From NCBI GenBank assembly GCA_035292605.1, contig DATDPT010000064.1, forward strand, positions 1 to 52,894: DNA of 52,894 nt, read 5' to 3'. This DNA comes from JALYNX01 sp035292605 (GTDB lineage: Bacteria; Actinomycetota; Acidimicrobiia; Spongiisociales; ZC4RG35). The notes under the pieces were generated by a model, which saw only the letters and a program-made list of their open reading frames with translations, had not been told where the DNA came from and made no database searches. Positions 8,813-17,646 of the stretch are shown here, piece by piece; the stretch's first letter is position 1, and every line of letters starts with the position of its first letter. The translations under genes and the position numbers were made by a program.

Positions 8813-9276
8813 CGAAAGCTCTTTGCCCAGGAAGCTTTGATCCTCCTACCAACGGTCATGTGGACGTGATCGAGAGAGCGATCGCCAGCTTCGAAGAGGT
8901 CGTCATCGCGATCGTGGACAACCCGGCCAAGGCCGCCCTATTCACTGCCACCGAACGTGCCGACATGTTCAAGGACATCTTCGGTGACAGGGTCCGGGTC
9001 GAGACCTTCAGCGGCCTTCTGGTCGACTTCGCCCGCGACACCGCCGCCGACGTCGTGATAAAAGGGCTGCGCACCGTTGGCGACTACGAGTATGAGCTCC
9101 AGATGGCACAGATGAACCGCAACCTCACGGGGATGGAGACCATCTTCATGGCCGCCAAGGAAGATTGGAGTTTTGTCTCCTCGTCGCTGGTCAAGGAGGT
9201 GGCGCGGCTGGGAGGATCGGTGAGCGGGCTGGTGCCAGACGTGGTCGAGAAAGCACTCAAGGAGCGCCTGTCATGA
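8809..9276 (+). CDS. coaD: phosphopantetheine adenylyltransferase
   Basis: A 155-residue nucleotidyltransferase for the penultimate step of coenzyme A synthesis. GSFDPPTNGH (8-17) contains the TxGH nucleotide-binding motif, and the SSSLVKEVARLGG segment near the C-terminus is the second nucleotide-binding signature. It is translationally coupled on both sides by 4-base overlaps, with rsmD upstream and the SepIVA-like gene downstream. Confidence 0.96.
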   Translation: MTKALCPGSFDPPTNGHVDVIERAIASFEEVVIAIVDNPAKAALFTATERADMFKDIFGDRVRVETFSGLLVDFARDTAADVVIKGLRTVGDYEYELQMAQMNRNLTGMETIFMAAKEDWSFVSSSLVKEVARLGGSVSGLVPDVVEKALKERLS

Positions 9277-9815
9277 CTCAGGAACCAACCACATCCGAAG
9301 CCGCGCCGACCGAACCGGTGGAGATGCCGAATCGGACCGAGCTCGGAGACCTTCAGGACATGGTCGACGACCTGATCGTCTTTCTCCACGAGGCCAAGTC
9401 GGTTCCACTGTCGGGGAACGCCATGGTCGACCGCGAGCAGTTCCTCAGCCTGCTGGAGCGGATCAGGGCAGGGCTGCCTGACGAGCTGCGAGCCGCACGT
9501 TGGATGGTCCGTGAGCGCGAGGCCTTCATCTCCCGAACCAACGAGAAGGCCAGGGAGATCGTGGACCGGGCGCGAAACGAAGCGGATGAGTTGGTAGCGG
9601 ATTCCAGCATCGTCGCCGAGGCGGTCGAGGAGGCCAATCTCCTGGTGCGTCGGGCCGAAGGGGATGCCCGTCGCCTCCGTCTCGAGACCGAGGATGAGAT
9701 CGAGAAGAAGCTGCAAAGGGTGGAGGGTCTGCTCGCGGAGATCACAGCCCAGGTGCAAACGGCTCGCGACGAACTGCACACGGCCCGTCCCAAGCCCCCG
9801 GACGTCCCGATCTGA
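9273..9815 (+). CDS. SepIVA/DivIVA-like coiled-coil protein
   Basis: A 180-residue soluble protein. After a low-complexity Pro/Thr/Glu N-terminus (1-25) comes a short conserved head (DLQDMVDDLIVFLHEAKSVPL...), then from about residue 75 a continuous charged coiled coil rich in Glu, Arg and Ala. The head plus coil and the position before DUF177, rpmF and rnc match mycobacterial SepIVA, a septal DivIVA-type factor tied to envelope assembly. Automated annotation often mislabels such proteins as ATP synthase subunit B. The ATG at 9273 overlaps the coaD stop and removes an artefactual upstream extension. Confidence 0.72.
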   Translation: MTQEPTTSEAAPTEPVEMPNRTELGDLQDMVDDLIVFLHEAKSVPLSGNAMVDREQFLSLLERIRAGLPDELRAARWMVREREAFISRTNEKAREIVDRARNEADELVADSSIVAEAVEEANLLVRRAEGDARRLRLETEDEIEKKLQRVEGLLAEITAQVQTARDELHTARPKPPDVPI

Positions 9816-9816
9816 G

Positions 9817-10308
9817 ATGACCAACGATCTCCTGGTCCCGGTCGGCGATCTGATCGGCGCCCCGGGCAAGCAACGACCGTTCTCAGGTGAGGAACCGGTC
9901 CACCTGCGCCTGGGGGAGACGGTCGTCGACGGCCCGATGAGTGTCACTGGTGAGGTGTTGGGCCTCATCGATGCGGTGAAAGCACATTTCACCGTCTCCG
10001 CCGGGGCCCATCTGACCTGCACCCGCTGTTTGACGGAGTGGGACGAGACGATGACGGCCGAGGGCGATCAGGTGTATCGGCGGGTGCCGGACGAGGATGG
10101 TTACGGCATCGTCGACAGCCGAATCGACATCTCAGGGCCGGCCAAGGACGAGTTGGCCCTCAGTCTGCCGATCGTCCCGCTCTGCACCCCGGGTTGCAAG
10201 GGACTTTGCCCAACGTGTGGAACCGACTTGAATACGGAGCCCTGCGACGGTCATGGGGAGGATCCCGATTCGCCTTTTGCCGTCCTTAAAGATCTGTTCG
10301 ATTCCTGA
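9817..10308 (+). CDS. DUF177 (YceD) family protein
   Basis: A 163-residue YceD/DUF177 protein. The family is found next to rpmF in most bacteria and has been linked to 23S rRNA or ribosome assembly. The signature is a central C-x2-C (CTRC) followed by a C-terminal CTPGCKGLCPTCGTDLN segment with further cysteines. It starts 1 base after the stop of the SepIVA-like gene and precedes rpmF by 21 bases. Confidence 0.88.
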   Translation: MTNDLLVPVGDLIGAPGKQRPFSGEEPVHLRLGETVVDGPMSVTGEVLGLIDAVKAHFTVSAGAHLTCTRCLTEWDETMTAEGDQVYRRVPDEDGYGIVDSRIDISGPAKDELALSLPIVPLCTPGCKGLCPTCGTDLNTEPCDGHGEDPDSPFAVLKDLFDS

Positions 10309-10329
10309 CCTATTGAGGAGTGCCCGCAG

Positions 10330-10506
10330 ATGGCGGTGCCCAAGAAGAAGATGTCGCGCTCGCGGACCCGGCAACGCAAGGCCGTTTGGAAGGGCACGCG
10401 TCCCACCGCGGTCGCCTGTGAGCATTGCGGCAAGCCCAAGCTGCCTCATCGCGCATGCCGTGAGTGCGGCACCTATAAGGGCCGCGAGGTCGTAAAGGCA
10501 GACTGA
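10330..10506 (+). CDS. rpmF: 50S ribosomal protein L32
   Basis: A 58-residue ORF starting MAVPKKKMSRSRTRQRKAVW. It contains CEHCG and, after the HR turn, CRECG, the four-cysteine zinc ribbon of L32. Ribosome-binding sequence TTGAGGAG precedes it. It is in the usual DUF177 - rpmF - plsX order that couples ribosome and lipid synthesis. Confidence 0.96.
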   Translation: MAVPKKKMSRSRTRQRKAVWKGTRPTAVACEHCGKPKLPHRACRECGTYKGREVVKAD

Positions 10507-10509
10507 GGC

Positions 10510-11481
10510 TTGGCACGCATCGCCCTCGACGCAATGGGGGGCGACAACGCCCCAACCGAGACGGTCGCCGGCGCGGTTGAAGCCTCACGTCGGGGGGTCG
10601 ACGTGGTCCTGGTCGGTGAGCACGTCTCACTCGAGGCCGAGCTCGCCACACACGAAACCCGGCTTCCCATAGTCGACGCGCCCGAAGTCATCGGGATGTC
10701 CGACGATCCGGCGCGCTCACTTCGAGAGAAGCCGGGCGCCTCGATCACAGTGGCGGCGAAGCTGGTGGCCGAGGGCTCCGCTGCCGGCTTGGTCTCCGCG
10801 GGCTCCACAGGCGCCGCCATGGCCGCGGCGGCGATCATCATCGGCAGGATCAAGGGTGTATCCCGCCCTTCGATCGCCTCGCTCTTCCCCACGCCCGGGT
10901 CACCGACCCTGGTGCTGGATTCCGGGGCCAATCCCGAGGTCAAGCCGAACCAACTCGCTCAGTTCGGGATCATGGGCTCGGTGGCCGCGCAGGTCATGCT
11001 CGGGCTTGCCGAGCCACGAGTCGGTCTCCTCTCCAATGGTGAGGAGAAGGGCAAAGGGCGGGATCTGGAACGGGCCGCTTACGACCTCCTCGAGAGTGCT
11101 CCGGTCAATTTCATCGGGAACGTCGAGGGGCGCGATGTCGCCACGGACCGCGCCGATGTGATCGTCACTGACGGGTTCACCGGAAACATCCTGCTCAAGA
11201 CCACGGAGGGGGCGGTCCAGATCGTCGCCCTCTACCTCCTGGAAGAGCTGGCGTTGCTCGACCCGGCTATCCAGGACGCGGCTATGCCGGCCTTGTTCCG
11301 GGTGCGTCAGCGTCTCGATTGGGAGACATACGGCGGGGCCCAACTTCTCGGGATCAAGGGTGTCGTCGTCATCGCCCATGGGGCTTCGAGTCGGGTGGCA
11401 ATAGCCAACGCCCTCGTCATGGCCCGGGACAGCGCCGATCGCGACCTACCCGGGCGTCTTGCCGTCGAGCTGGCCCTGTGA
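10510..11481 (+). CDS. plsX: phosphate acyltransferase PlsX
   Basis: A 323-residue enzyme that converts acyl-ACP to acyl-phosphate for phospholipid synthesis at the membrane surface. It begins ARIALDAMGGDNAP, the PlsX signature, and contains SAGSTGA and the ALFPT-like segment SLFPTPGSPTLVLDSGAN. The start is TTG at 10510, only 3 bases after the rpmF stop. The stop overlaps the GTG of rnc. Confidence 0.94.
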   Translation: MARIALDAMGGDNAPTETVAGAVEASRRGVDVVLVGEHVSLEAELATHETRLPIVDAPEVIGMSDDPARSLREKPGASITVAAKLVAEGSAAGLVSAGSTGAAMAAAAIIIGRIKGVSRPSIASLFPTPGSPTLVLDSGANPEVKPNQLAQFGIMGSVAAQVMLGLAEPRVGLLSNGEEKGKGRDLERAAYDLLESAPVNFIGNVEGRDVATDRADVIVTDGFTGNILLKTTEGAVQIVALYLLEELALLDPAIQDAAMPALFRVRQRLDWETYGGAQLLGIKGVVVIAHGASSRVAIANALVMARDSADRDLPGRLAVELAL

Positions 11482-12155
11482 CATCGCTCGACGACGAGCT
11501 GGGATACGTATTCGCCAATCCCGAGCTTCTGCTTCTGTCGCTGAGCCATCGCTCGGTAAGTGCCGATGATCCCGCCCGCCAAGACAACGAAAGGCTCGAA
11601 TTTCTCGGCGACGCCGTTCTGCAGTTGGTGGTCACCGACCGTCTCTATCGGGATTACCCCCGCCTGGCAGAGGGGCAGATGGCCAAGATCCGGGCGGCTC
11701 TGGTCAGCCGCCCGACGTTGGCAGATGTGGCGCGAACGATCGACCTCGGACGTCACATCGAGTTGGCCCAGGCCGAGGAGCGATCCGGCGGTCGGGAGAA
11801 GGACTCGATCCTCGCGGACGCCATGGAGGCCATCATCGGAGCCGTCTACCTCGACGGGGGCATCGAGAAGGCCGGCGACCTCATTGAACGTCTCTGGGGT
11901 GATCGGGTCGGGGAACGAGCCAAGAGCCCGGGGGTCAAGGACTACAAGACCAGGCTCCAGGAAGTGCTGGCCAAAGACGGTCAAAAACCTGAGTACGGCA
12001 CCGAGGGAACCGGTCCCGACCATGAGCGGATGTTCACCGCGTGGGTCAACTTGTCCGGCATCGAGGCCGGGCGCGGCACCGGCCGCTCCAAGAAGGAGGC
12101 CGAGCAGGAGGCTGCCCGCCAGGCCCTCGAAATGCTCAGGTCAGGCTCTCACTGA
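11478..12155 (+). CDS. rnc: ribonuclease III
   Basis: A 225-residue double-strand RNA endonuclease. The catalytic signature NERLEFLGDAVL lies near residues 38-49 and the second acidic cluster is DAMEAIIGAVYLDGG. The C-terminal dsRNA-binding domain runs from KDYKTRLQEVL to the end, with GRGTGRSKKEAEQEAARQAL. GTG start at 11478 overlaps the plsX stop; an in-frame extension upstream is an artefact. Its last 20 bases overlap the tail of the convergent membrane protein gene. Confidence 0.95.
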   Translation: MTSLDDELGYVFANPELLLLSLSHRSVSADDPARQDNERLEFLGDAVLQLVVTDRLYRDYPRLAEGQMAKIRAALVSRPTLADVARTIDLGRHIELAQAEERSGGREKDSILADAMEAIIGAVYLDGGIEKAGDLIERLWGDRVGERAKSPGVKDYKTRLQEVLAKDGQKPEYGTEGTGPDHERMFTAWVNLSGIEAGRGTGRSKKEAEQEAARQALEMLRSGSH

Positions 12156-12942
12156 CCGCTCCCTCCTGGCGTGCCCGCAGGTCGAAGTACCACATCGTGC
12201 TCATCACCGCGATCGCAGCCATCACCAGACCTTGGAAGATGAGCCCGGTGACGAACACAAGCGCGAGACCGGTCGAGATGTCGCCGACGGCCACCAGGGG
12301 AACGGCCACGAACTGCAACAGCCCGCCGGCAACCGATCCCATCAGGCCCACCAAGAGCAGATAGCCGAGCGTGGGCCACCAGCGGCCCCGAACGAGTGTG
12401 ATGCTCCGCGACAGCGACCCGATCACCCCTCGATTCTCCAGCGCCACGACATGGGGGAGCATGGTGACCGACACGGCCAACCAGATCCCCGGGATTACCA
12501 GCAGCACCAGACCGAGCGAGACCGCGGCCGCGGCGAGGACCCCGGCTGCAACCAGAAGCACCATTCGGCTAAACGCAAAACGGCTGGCGGCACCTCCGGT
12601 GATCGGCTCACCATCGATCGCGGCGGCGACAACCCGGCTGGTGGCCACGCTGATGAAACCCGAAGCCAGGATCTGCAACGGCAGCGCGATGAATACCGCG
12701 TTGACGAACGGGACCGCCGCCTCGAAGAACGCTTCTGGGGTCATCGCCTCCAACGCCTCCGGGTCGTTCAGAGTGAGGCTGAGGAACTCGTTGGCCCCGG
12801 TCATCTGGAAAACGAGCAGGGTCAAAGCGCCGAGGGGGATGAAGGCACCTATCGAGGGGGCCACCAGGCTCTTCCAGATCCTTGCCAGCATGCCGATCCC
12901 GGCTGTCAGGATCTCGCCGGAGCTGCGTGGTGTCATCGGCAT
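12136..12942 (-). CDS. multi-pass membrane protein, GPDPase-membrane-domain-like
   Basis: A 268-residue protein with about six hydrophobic segments. The layout resembles the membrane domain attached to some glycerophosphoryl diester phosphodiesterases and the related uncharacterised stand-alone families: an N-terminal amphipathic GILTAGIGMLARIW-like helix, a long central pair of helices ending LVIPGIWLAVS, and the segment ENRGVIGSLSRSITLVRGRWW, typical of that group. It sits on the opposite strand inside an otherwise co-directional block (rnc to mutM). The function is not known. Confidence 0.75.
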   Translation of the reverse strand: MPMTPRSSGEILTAGIGMLARIWKSLVAPSIGAFIPLGALTLLVFQMTGANEFLSLTLNDPEALEAMTPEAFFEAAVPFVNAVFIALPLQILASGFISVATSRVVAAAIDGEPITGGAASRFAFSRMVLLVAAGVLAAAAVSLGLVLLVIPGIWLAVSVTMLPHVVALENRGVIGSLSRSITLVRGRWWPTLGYLLLVGLMGSVAGGLLQFVAVPLVAVGDISTGLALVFVTGLIFQGLVMAAIAVMSTMWYFDLRARQEGAVSESLT

Positions 12943-12984
12943 GGGGCGGGGTACGGTAACCCGCCGTCGTCATGGAGTAGATGC

Positions 12985-13821
12985 GTGCCCGAGCTCCCCG
13001 AAGTCGAGATCACACGGCGTCACCTCGATGACGCCATGGCAGGCCACGTCATCGCCTCGGTGACCGTCACCCACGTCCGCACCTCCCGGCACAATGGGGC
13101 GCCCTTCGAGGTGGAGCAGCGGCTTGTCGGGCGCCGGGTGAAGTCGGTCGGACGCAAGGGGAAGTTCCTGGTCGCTCCCCTGGACGACGGCCAGACCCTG
13201 GTGGCACACCTCGGGATGTCGGGGCGGTTTGCCGTGGAGACCGAGCAGGTTCCGCTGGCGGCACACACCCATTTCCGGGCCATGCTCGACGACGGAACCG
13301 AGATCCGTTTCGTCGACCCACGCACCTTCGGATTCGTTGCGGTCTTCACCGAAGAGGAACTGGCAGAATCCGGTGTGGCCCGACTGGGCCCCGATGCCTG
13401 GCTCGATCTGCCGACCACCGGCGAGCTGGCGGGGGCCATGGCCCGGAGAACCGCGTCGATCAAGGCGCTTCTATTGGATCAGGGCCCGATCTCGGGGTTG
13501 GGCAACATCTATGCCGACGAAGCATTGCATATCGCCGGTATCCACCCCCTCCGACCGGGCAATTCGCTCTCACCATCCGAGTTGGAGCGCTTGCGATCTG
13601 CGGTGGGTCAGGTGCTGACCACGGCGATCGAGAACGGTGGGACGAGTCTCGATGACCTGGCCTATCTGCTCCCCGACGGGAGGGCAGGCGAAAACCTCGA
13701 CCGCCTCCTGGTCTATGGCCGTACCGACCTCCCCTGCGCCCGCTGCGGGACACCGATCGAGCGCATCGTCGTCCGCGGGCGGTCGAGCCATTTCTGCCCT
13801 TTGTGCCAGCCTGCCCCATGA
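12985..13821 (+). CDS. mutM: formamidopyrimidine-DNA glycosylase
   Basis: A 278-residue bifunctional glycosylase/AP lyase that removes 8-oxoguanine. The GTG at 12985 is the start because mature MutM must begin PELPEVE with the catalytic proline directly after the initiator. Glu3 and the conserved Lys in RKGKFLV (about residue 60) are present. A helix-two-turn-helix covers GLGNIYADEAL, and the C-terminal zinc finger has CARCG and CPLC. It is coupled to the acylphosphatase by a 4-base overlap. Confidence 0.95.
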   Translation: MPELPEVEITRRHLDDAMAGHVIASVTVTHVRTSRHNGAPFEVEQRLVGRRVKSVGRKGKFLVAPLDDGQTLVAHLGMSGRFAVETEQVPLAAHTHFRAMLDDGTEIRFVDPRTFGFVAVFTEEELAESGVARLGPDAWLDLPTTGELAGAMARRTASIKALLLDQGPISGLGNIYADEALHIAGIHPLRPGNSLSPSELERLRSAVGQVLTTAIENGGTSLDDLAYLLPDGRAGENLDRLLVYGRTDLPCARCGTPIERIVVRGRSSHFCPLCQPAP

Positions 13822-14114
13822 GTCAGAAGACAGTCCGTGCTGTCGTCAGCGGCAGGGTGCAGCAGGTTGGGTTTAGGCAGAGCTGTCGGCAGATGGCGCG
13901 CTCACTTGGCCTGGTGGGTTGGGTTCAGAACCTGGCCGACGGGCGGGTCGAGGTCCTCGCTCAGGGCGACGGTGAGCAACTCGACCGGCTGGTGAGCTGG
14001 CTGTGGACCGGCCCGGCCGGTGCCTGGGTCACCGGAGTCGAGTCCGAGTCGGTGTCGGGAGATCAGACACTGAAGGACTTCTTCATCCACGCCGGTCCGA
14101 GTAAGAGCCGCTGA
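13818..14114 (+). CDS. acyP: acylphosphatase
   Basis: A 98-residue acylphosphatase. SGRVQQVGFRQS carries the phosphate-binding loop with its catalytic Arg, and GWVQNLADGRVEV supplies the catalytic Asn. ATG at 13818 overlaps the mutM stop. A 62-base gap separates it from smc. Confidence 0.93.
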   Translation: MSQKTVRAVVSGRVQQVGFRQSCRQMARSLGLVGWVQNLADGRVEVLAQGDGEQLDRLVSWLWTGPAGAWVTGVESESVSGDQTLKDFFIHAGPSKSR

Positions 14115-14176
14115 GCAGCGCTTCGCTGTTAGCCTGAGCCGATAATCACAGGCGTGTCATTTGCCAGGGAATCACT

Positions 14177-17100
14177 GTGTATTTGAAGTCACTCAAGCTC
14201 GTCGGTTTCAAGTCTTTCGCTGACCGGATCCGTCTCGAGTTCCGCCCCGGGGTCACCGTGATCGTCGGGCCGAACGGCTCCGGTAAGTCGAACCTGGTCG
14301 ACGCGCTGTCCTGGGTATTGGGCACTCAGTCCACCAAGACCCTGCGCACCGGGAAGATGGAGGACGTGGTTTTCGCAGGCACCGCCACCCGGCCGGCTCT
14401 GAATCGCGCCGAGGCGGTGTTGGTGATCGACAACGCCGAGCGGCGACTACCCCTCGACCTCGACGAGGTGGCCATTGCCCGGCGTCTGTATCGAGACGGA
14501 TCGAGCGACTACGAGATCAACGGCGTCAACTGTCGGCTGTTGGACATCCAGGAGCTTCTCAGCGACTCGGGGGTCGGCCGTCATCAGCATGTGATCATCG
14601 GCCAGGGGCAGATCGACTCGGTGCTCAACGCAACTCCCGAGGATCATCGGGCGGTGATCGAGGAGGCGGCAGGCATCCTCAAACATCGCAGACGCAAGGA
14701 AAAGGCTGAGCGGAGGCTGGAGCGGACCGACGAGGACGTCCTTCGCCTCCAGGACCTGTTGGGGGAAATCGAGCGTCAACTCCGACCGTTGCGCCGCCAG
14801 GCCCGTGCCGCGGCCAGCTATGACGGGCTCCGGAACGAAGTCCGCTCGCTCCGGCTCTATTTGTCGGGTGCGCAGCTGCGGGTGCTCGACGAGGAGATGG
14901 TTAGCGCCCGAGAGGAGCAGCGGAGGCTCACCGCCGAGGTTACGGGCGACGAGAGCGAGGTGGTCGAGATCGGCGACCGGGTCAGCGCCCTCGGGGTCCG
15001 CGCCTCGAATCTGGGACGCGAGCTCGAGCGTGATACCGGTGCGGCTGCCCTGCTCGAGACGACAACCGAGCGGCTTCGCCGTATGGCCTCGGTTGCTCAT
15101 GAGCGGAGTCGAGCGGCTTCGGGAAGGCTCCAGGCCACCATCGAGCGCCGGACCGATCTGGAAGCCGAGCTGTCCTCGATTCGCGGGGAGCTGGACGGGA
15201 TGGAATCGGCGGCTGTGGAGGCCGCCAGCGAGACCGATGCCCGGGAGGCGCGGTTCAGGCGCCTGGAGGACGAAGAGCGGGTCGTCGCCACTCAGAATAC
15301 GTTGTCGGTTGAAGGTGCAGTGGCTGCCGTGCGCGGCGAGTTGAGCGTGCTCGAGGCGGCAGGGGTTCGTGACGACCGGGAGTTGGAGGCCATCTCCCAC
15401 CGGCTCGACGTCGTGGACGGGCAGCTTCGCGACGAGTCCGCCGAGATATCCGGCCTCAATGAGGAAGTGCGCTCGATCGATGAGAAGGTCGTCAAACTCC
15501 AGACCGTGTTCGATCTGGCGACGCGCCGTCGTGCGACCGATCAGGAGACCTGGTCGAAAGCCGAGGAGGGCCTGATTGACGCCAGACTCGTCGTGGCAGC
15601 TAGCCGAGCCCGGGTCGAGGCGGTCACCGCCGCTCTGGCGGGGCGTTTCGACCGGGATGCGCGCCGATCGATCGAGGCGGCGCCAGGGGCGAAGGGGAGC
15701 TTGATCTCGCTGCTCGACATCCCGGTCGGCCTCGAGCACGCAGTGGATGCGGCCCTGGGCCGGTGGGCTGATGCGGTCGCCTTCGACGGCTTCGAGTCAT
15801 TGCAGGGTGCGGTCGAAGCGGTGAAGGCGTCAGGCGGTGGTGGGGTGCCCGTGGTTGCCATAGCCAGCCGTGAGGCAGTCCCCGCCCGGTCGGTTGCGCG
15901 GACCGCAGGCGTCGAGGCTCTGGTCGACCGGCTTGGACCGGACGCCGACCGAGGTCTGGCCAGCCATCTGTTGGGCGACGTCATCCTGGTTGAGGGCTGG
16001 ACCGCGGCCTGGTCGATGGTCTCACGGCATCCTGACTTGCGAGCGGTCACACCCGAGGGTGACTTGGTTTCCTCCGATGGGGTGCAGATCGCCTCTCCGG
16101 ACAGAGCCGGGCCGGCCATGCTCGAGTCTGCCCAAGTCGATCTCGAATCCGCCGAGACCGACCTGTCGAGAGCGGTGTCGATTCACACTGCGGCCAAACG
16201 TGACTTCGAGAAGAGCCGGGACCTCGAGCGGAGCGCCCTCGAGGAGTTGGAATCGGCGGAGACCGGATTGTCAGGGCGTACTGAGGCCATGGCCCGTCTT
16301 CAGAAGTCGGTCGACGTGCTCGAGGGCGAGCGCTCACGTCTCGCCCAGCGCCGCAGCTCGGTGGTGGAGGGGGTAATCGATCGCGAACGCCAGATCGTCG
16401 ACCTGCAGCACCGTCTTCGGTCACTCGAAGGCGAGGAAGCCGAGCGGATGAGGGTCTGGGAGGAGTTGGAGGCTCGACGAACCCAGCTGGTCGCCGACAA
16501 AGAGCTGGCTCGGTCGGAATGGCAGGAATCTGCCACCACGTTGCAGGCGATCATCGAGCGGCGGCGTCTGTTGCAGGAGCGAATCACACGCATCGAGTCG
16601 GACATGGTGCGTGTCGAGACCGGACCGGAAGGCACCGACGGCGCGGCGACGCTCGATGCTGTAGAGAGGTACGCCCGACGCGGTGTCGAGGTCCTGCAGA
16701 CCCGTCTCGAGCAGTTGCGTCACCGTCAGGCCGATGTCCGTGCATCGCATCAAGCGACGATCACCGAACTGGACACGGCCCGGGCCGATCATGAGGGCGC
16801 TAGGGACAGAATCGCCGAGTCGCGGGAGCGTCTGAGTGAGCTCCAGGTCCGTCTCACCGAATTGCGTCTCCGTCGGGAGAATGTCGTGGAAGGTGTCCGG
16901 CGCGACGCCGACGCCGATATCGAGCTGGCACTGGAGGCCGAGCGCCCAGACCTTCCCGATGACGCCGACCTCGAGGGGCTGCTCGAGGAGAGGATGGCCC
17001 AGCTGCGCCGTCTCGGCCCAATCAACCCCCTGGCGGCGGTGGAGTTCGCAGAGCTCGACGAGCGTCACACATTCCTCTCCGGCCAGCTCGCCGACGTCGA

Positions 17101-17626
17101 GTCGTCTCGCGCCGAGCTGCGCAAGGTGATCCGGGCCCTCGACGAGGAGATCGAGCATCGGTTCCAGGAGGCCTTCCACGAGGTAGCTGAGGCCTACCAG
17201 CGCTATTTCACGGTCCTGTTCCCGGGTGGCCGGGGTCGGATCAGGCTGACCGATGGAGCCGATCCCGTGGCCGGGATCATGATCGAGGCCCAGCCTCTCG
17301 GCAAAAAGGTCAGCCAGCTCAGCTTGTTGTCCGGCGGTGAGCGAAGCCTGGCCGCATTGGCCTTCCTGTTCTCGGTTTTCGAGGCCCGTCCCAGCCCGTT
17401 CTATGTGCTCGACGAGGTGGAGGCCGCCCTCGACGACGCCAATCTCCGACGATTCCTCCGGATAGTCGACGAGTTTCGCCAGCGTGCCCAGCTTCTCATC
17501 GTGACCCATCAGCAACAGACGATGGAAGCGGCCGATGTGCTCTACGGAGTCACCATGGAGCCGGGCGGCTCCTCGCAGGCGGTGCGCAAAGACATGACCG
17601 TGGTGGGCGCCGAGCAGCTTTCGTAG
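14177..17626 (+). CDS. smc: chromosome segregation protein SMC
   Basis: An 1149-residue SMC ATPase of the condensin complex. The N-terminal MYLKSLKLVGFKSFADR and Walker A GPNGSGKSN (about 33-41) are canonical. Two long coiled coils flank a hinge at roughly residues 490-640 (beginning near EAAPGAKGSLISLLDI). The C-terminal head has the LSGGERSLAALAFLF signature and VLDEVEAALDDANL Walker B/D-loop. Start is GTG after an AGGGA ribosome-binding site. Length is normal. Confidence 0.97.
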   Translation: MYLKSLKLVGFKSFADRIRLEFRPGVTVIVGPNGSGKSNLVDALSWVLGTQSTKTLRTGKMEDVVFAGTATRPALNRAEAVLVIDNAERRLPLDLDEVAIARRLYRDGSSDYEINGVNCRLLDIQELLSDSGVGRHQHVIIGQGQIDSVLNATPEDHRAVIEEAAGILKHRRRKEKAERRLERTDEDVLRLQDLLGEIERQLRPLRRQARAAASYDGLRNEVRSLRLYLSGAQLRVLDEEMVSAREEQRRLTAEVTGDESEVVEIGDRVSALGVRASNLGRELERDTGAAALLETTTERLRRMASVAHERSRAASGRLQATIERRTDLEAELSSIRGELDGMESAAVEAASETDAREARFRRLEDEERVVATQNTLSVEGAVAAVRGELSVLEAAGVRDDRELEAISHRLDVVDGQLRDESAEISGLNEEVRSIDEKVVKLQTVFDLATRRRATDQETWSKAEEGLIDARLVVAASRARVEAVTAALAGRFDRDARRSIEAAPGAKGSLISLLDIPVGLEHAVDAALGRWADAVAFDGFESLQGAVEAVKASGGGGVPVVAIASREAVPARSVARTAGVEALVDRLGPDADRGLASHLLGDVILVEGWTAAWSMVSRHPDLRAVTPEGDLVSSDGVQIASPDRAGPAMLESAQVDLESAETDLSRAVSIHTAAKRDFEKSRDLERSALEELESAETGLSGRTEAMARLQKSVDVLEGERSRLAQRRSSVVEGVIDRERQIVDLQHRLRSLEGEEAERMRVWEELEARRTQLVADKELARSEWQESATTLQAIIERRRLLQERITRIESDMVRVETGPEGTDGAATLDAVERYARRGVEVLQTRLEQLRHRQADVRASHQATITELDTARADHEGARDRIAESRERLSELQVRLTELRLRRENVVEGVRRDADADIELALEAERPDLPDDADLEGLLEERMAQLRRLGPINPLAAVEFAELDERHTFLSGQLADVESSRAELRKVIRALDEEIEHRFQEAFHEVAEAYQRYFTVLFPGGRGRIRLTDGADPVAGIMIEAQPLGKKVSQLSLLSGGERSLAALAFLFSVFEARPSPFYVLDEVEAALDDANLRRFLRIVDEFRQRAQLLIVTHQQQTMEAADVLYGVTMEPGGSSQAVRKDMTVVGAEQLS

Positions 17627-17646
17627 CGGTAGTTTCACGCTTCCCA

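Noticed and set aside
9165..9815. ATP synthase F0 subunit B
   Set aside because: There is no N-terminal membrane helix and no other ATP synthase gene nearby; the coaD-DUF177 context fits a SepIVA-like protein.
11560..12984. Very long plus-strand open frame (753 codons) running into mutM
   Set aside because: Its first 475 codons are low-complexity, overlap rnc in another frame and the membrane gene on the other strand; only the mutM part from 12985 is coding.
14447..15739. 430-codon antisense frame inside smc
   Set aside because: The smc frame is an unmistakable, uninterrupted SMC protein; the antisense frame has no recognisable domain and is a high-GC shadow.
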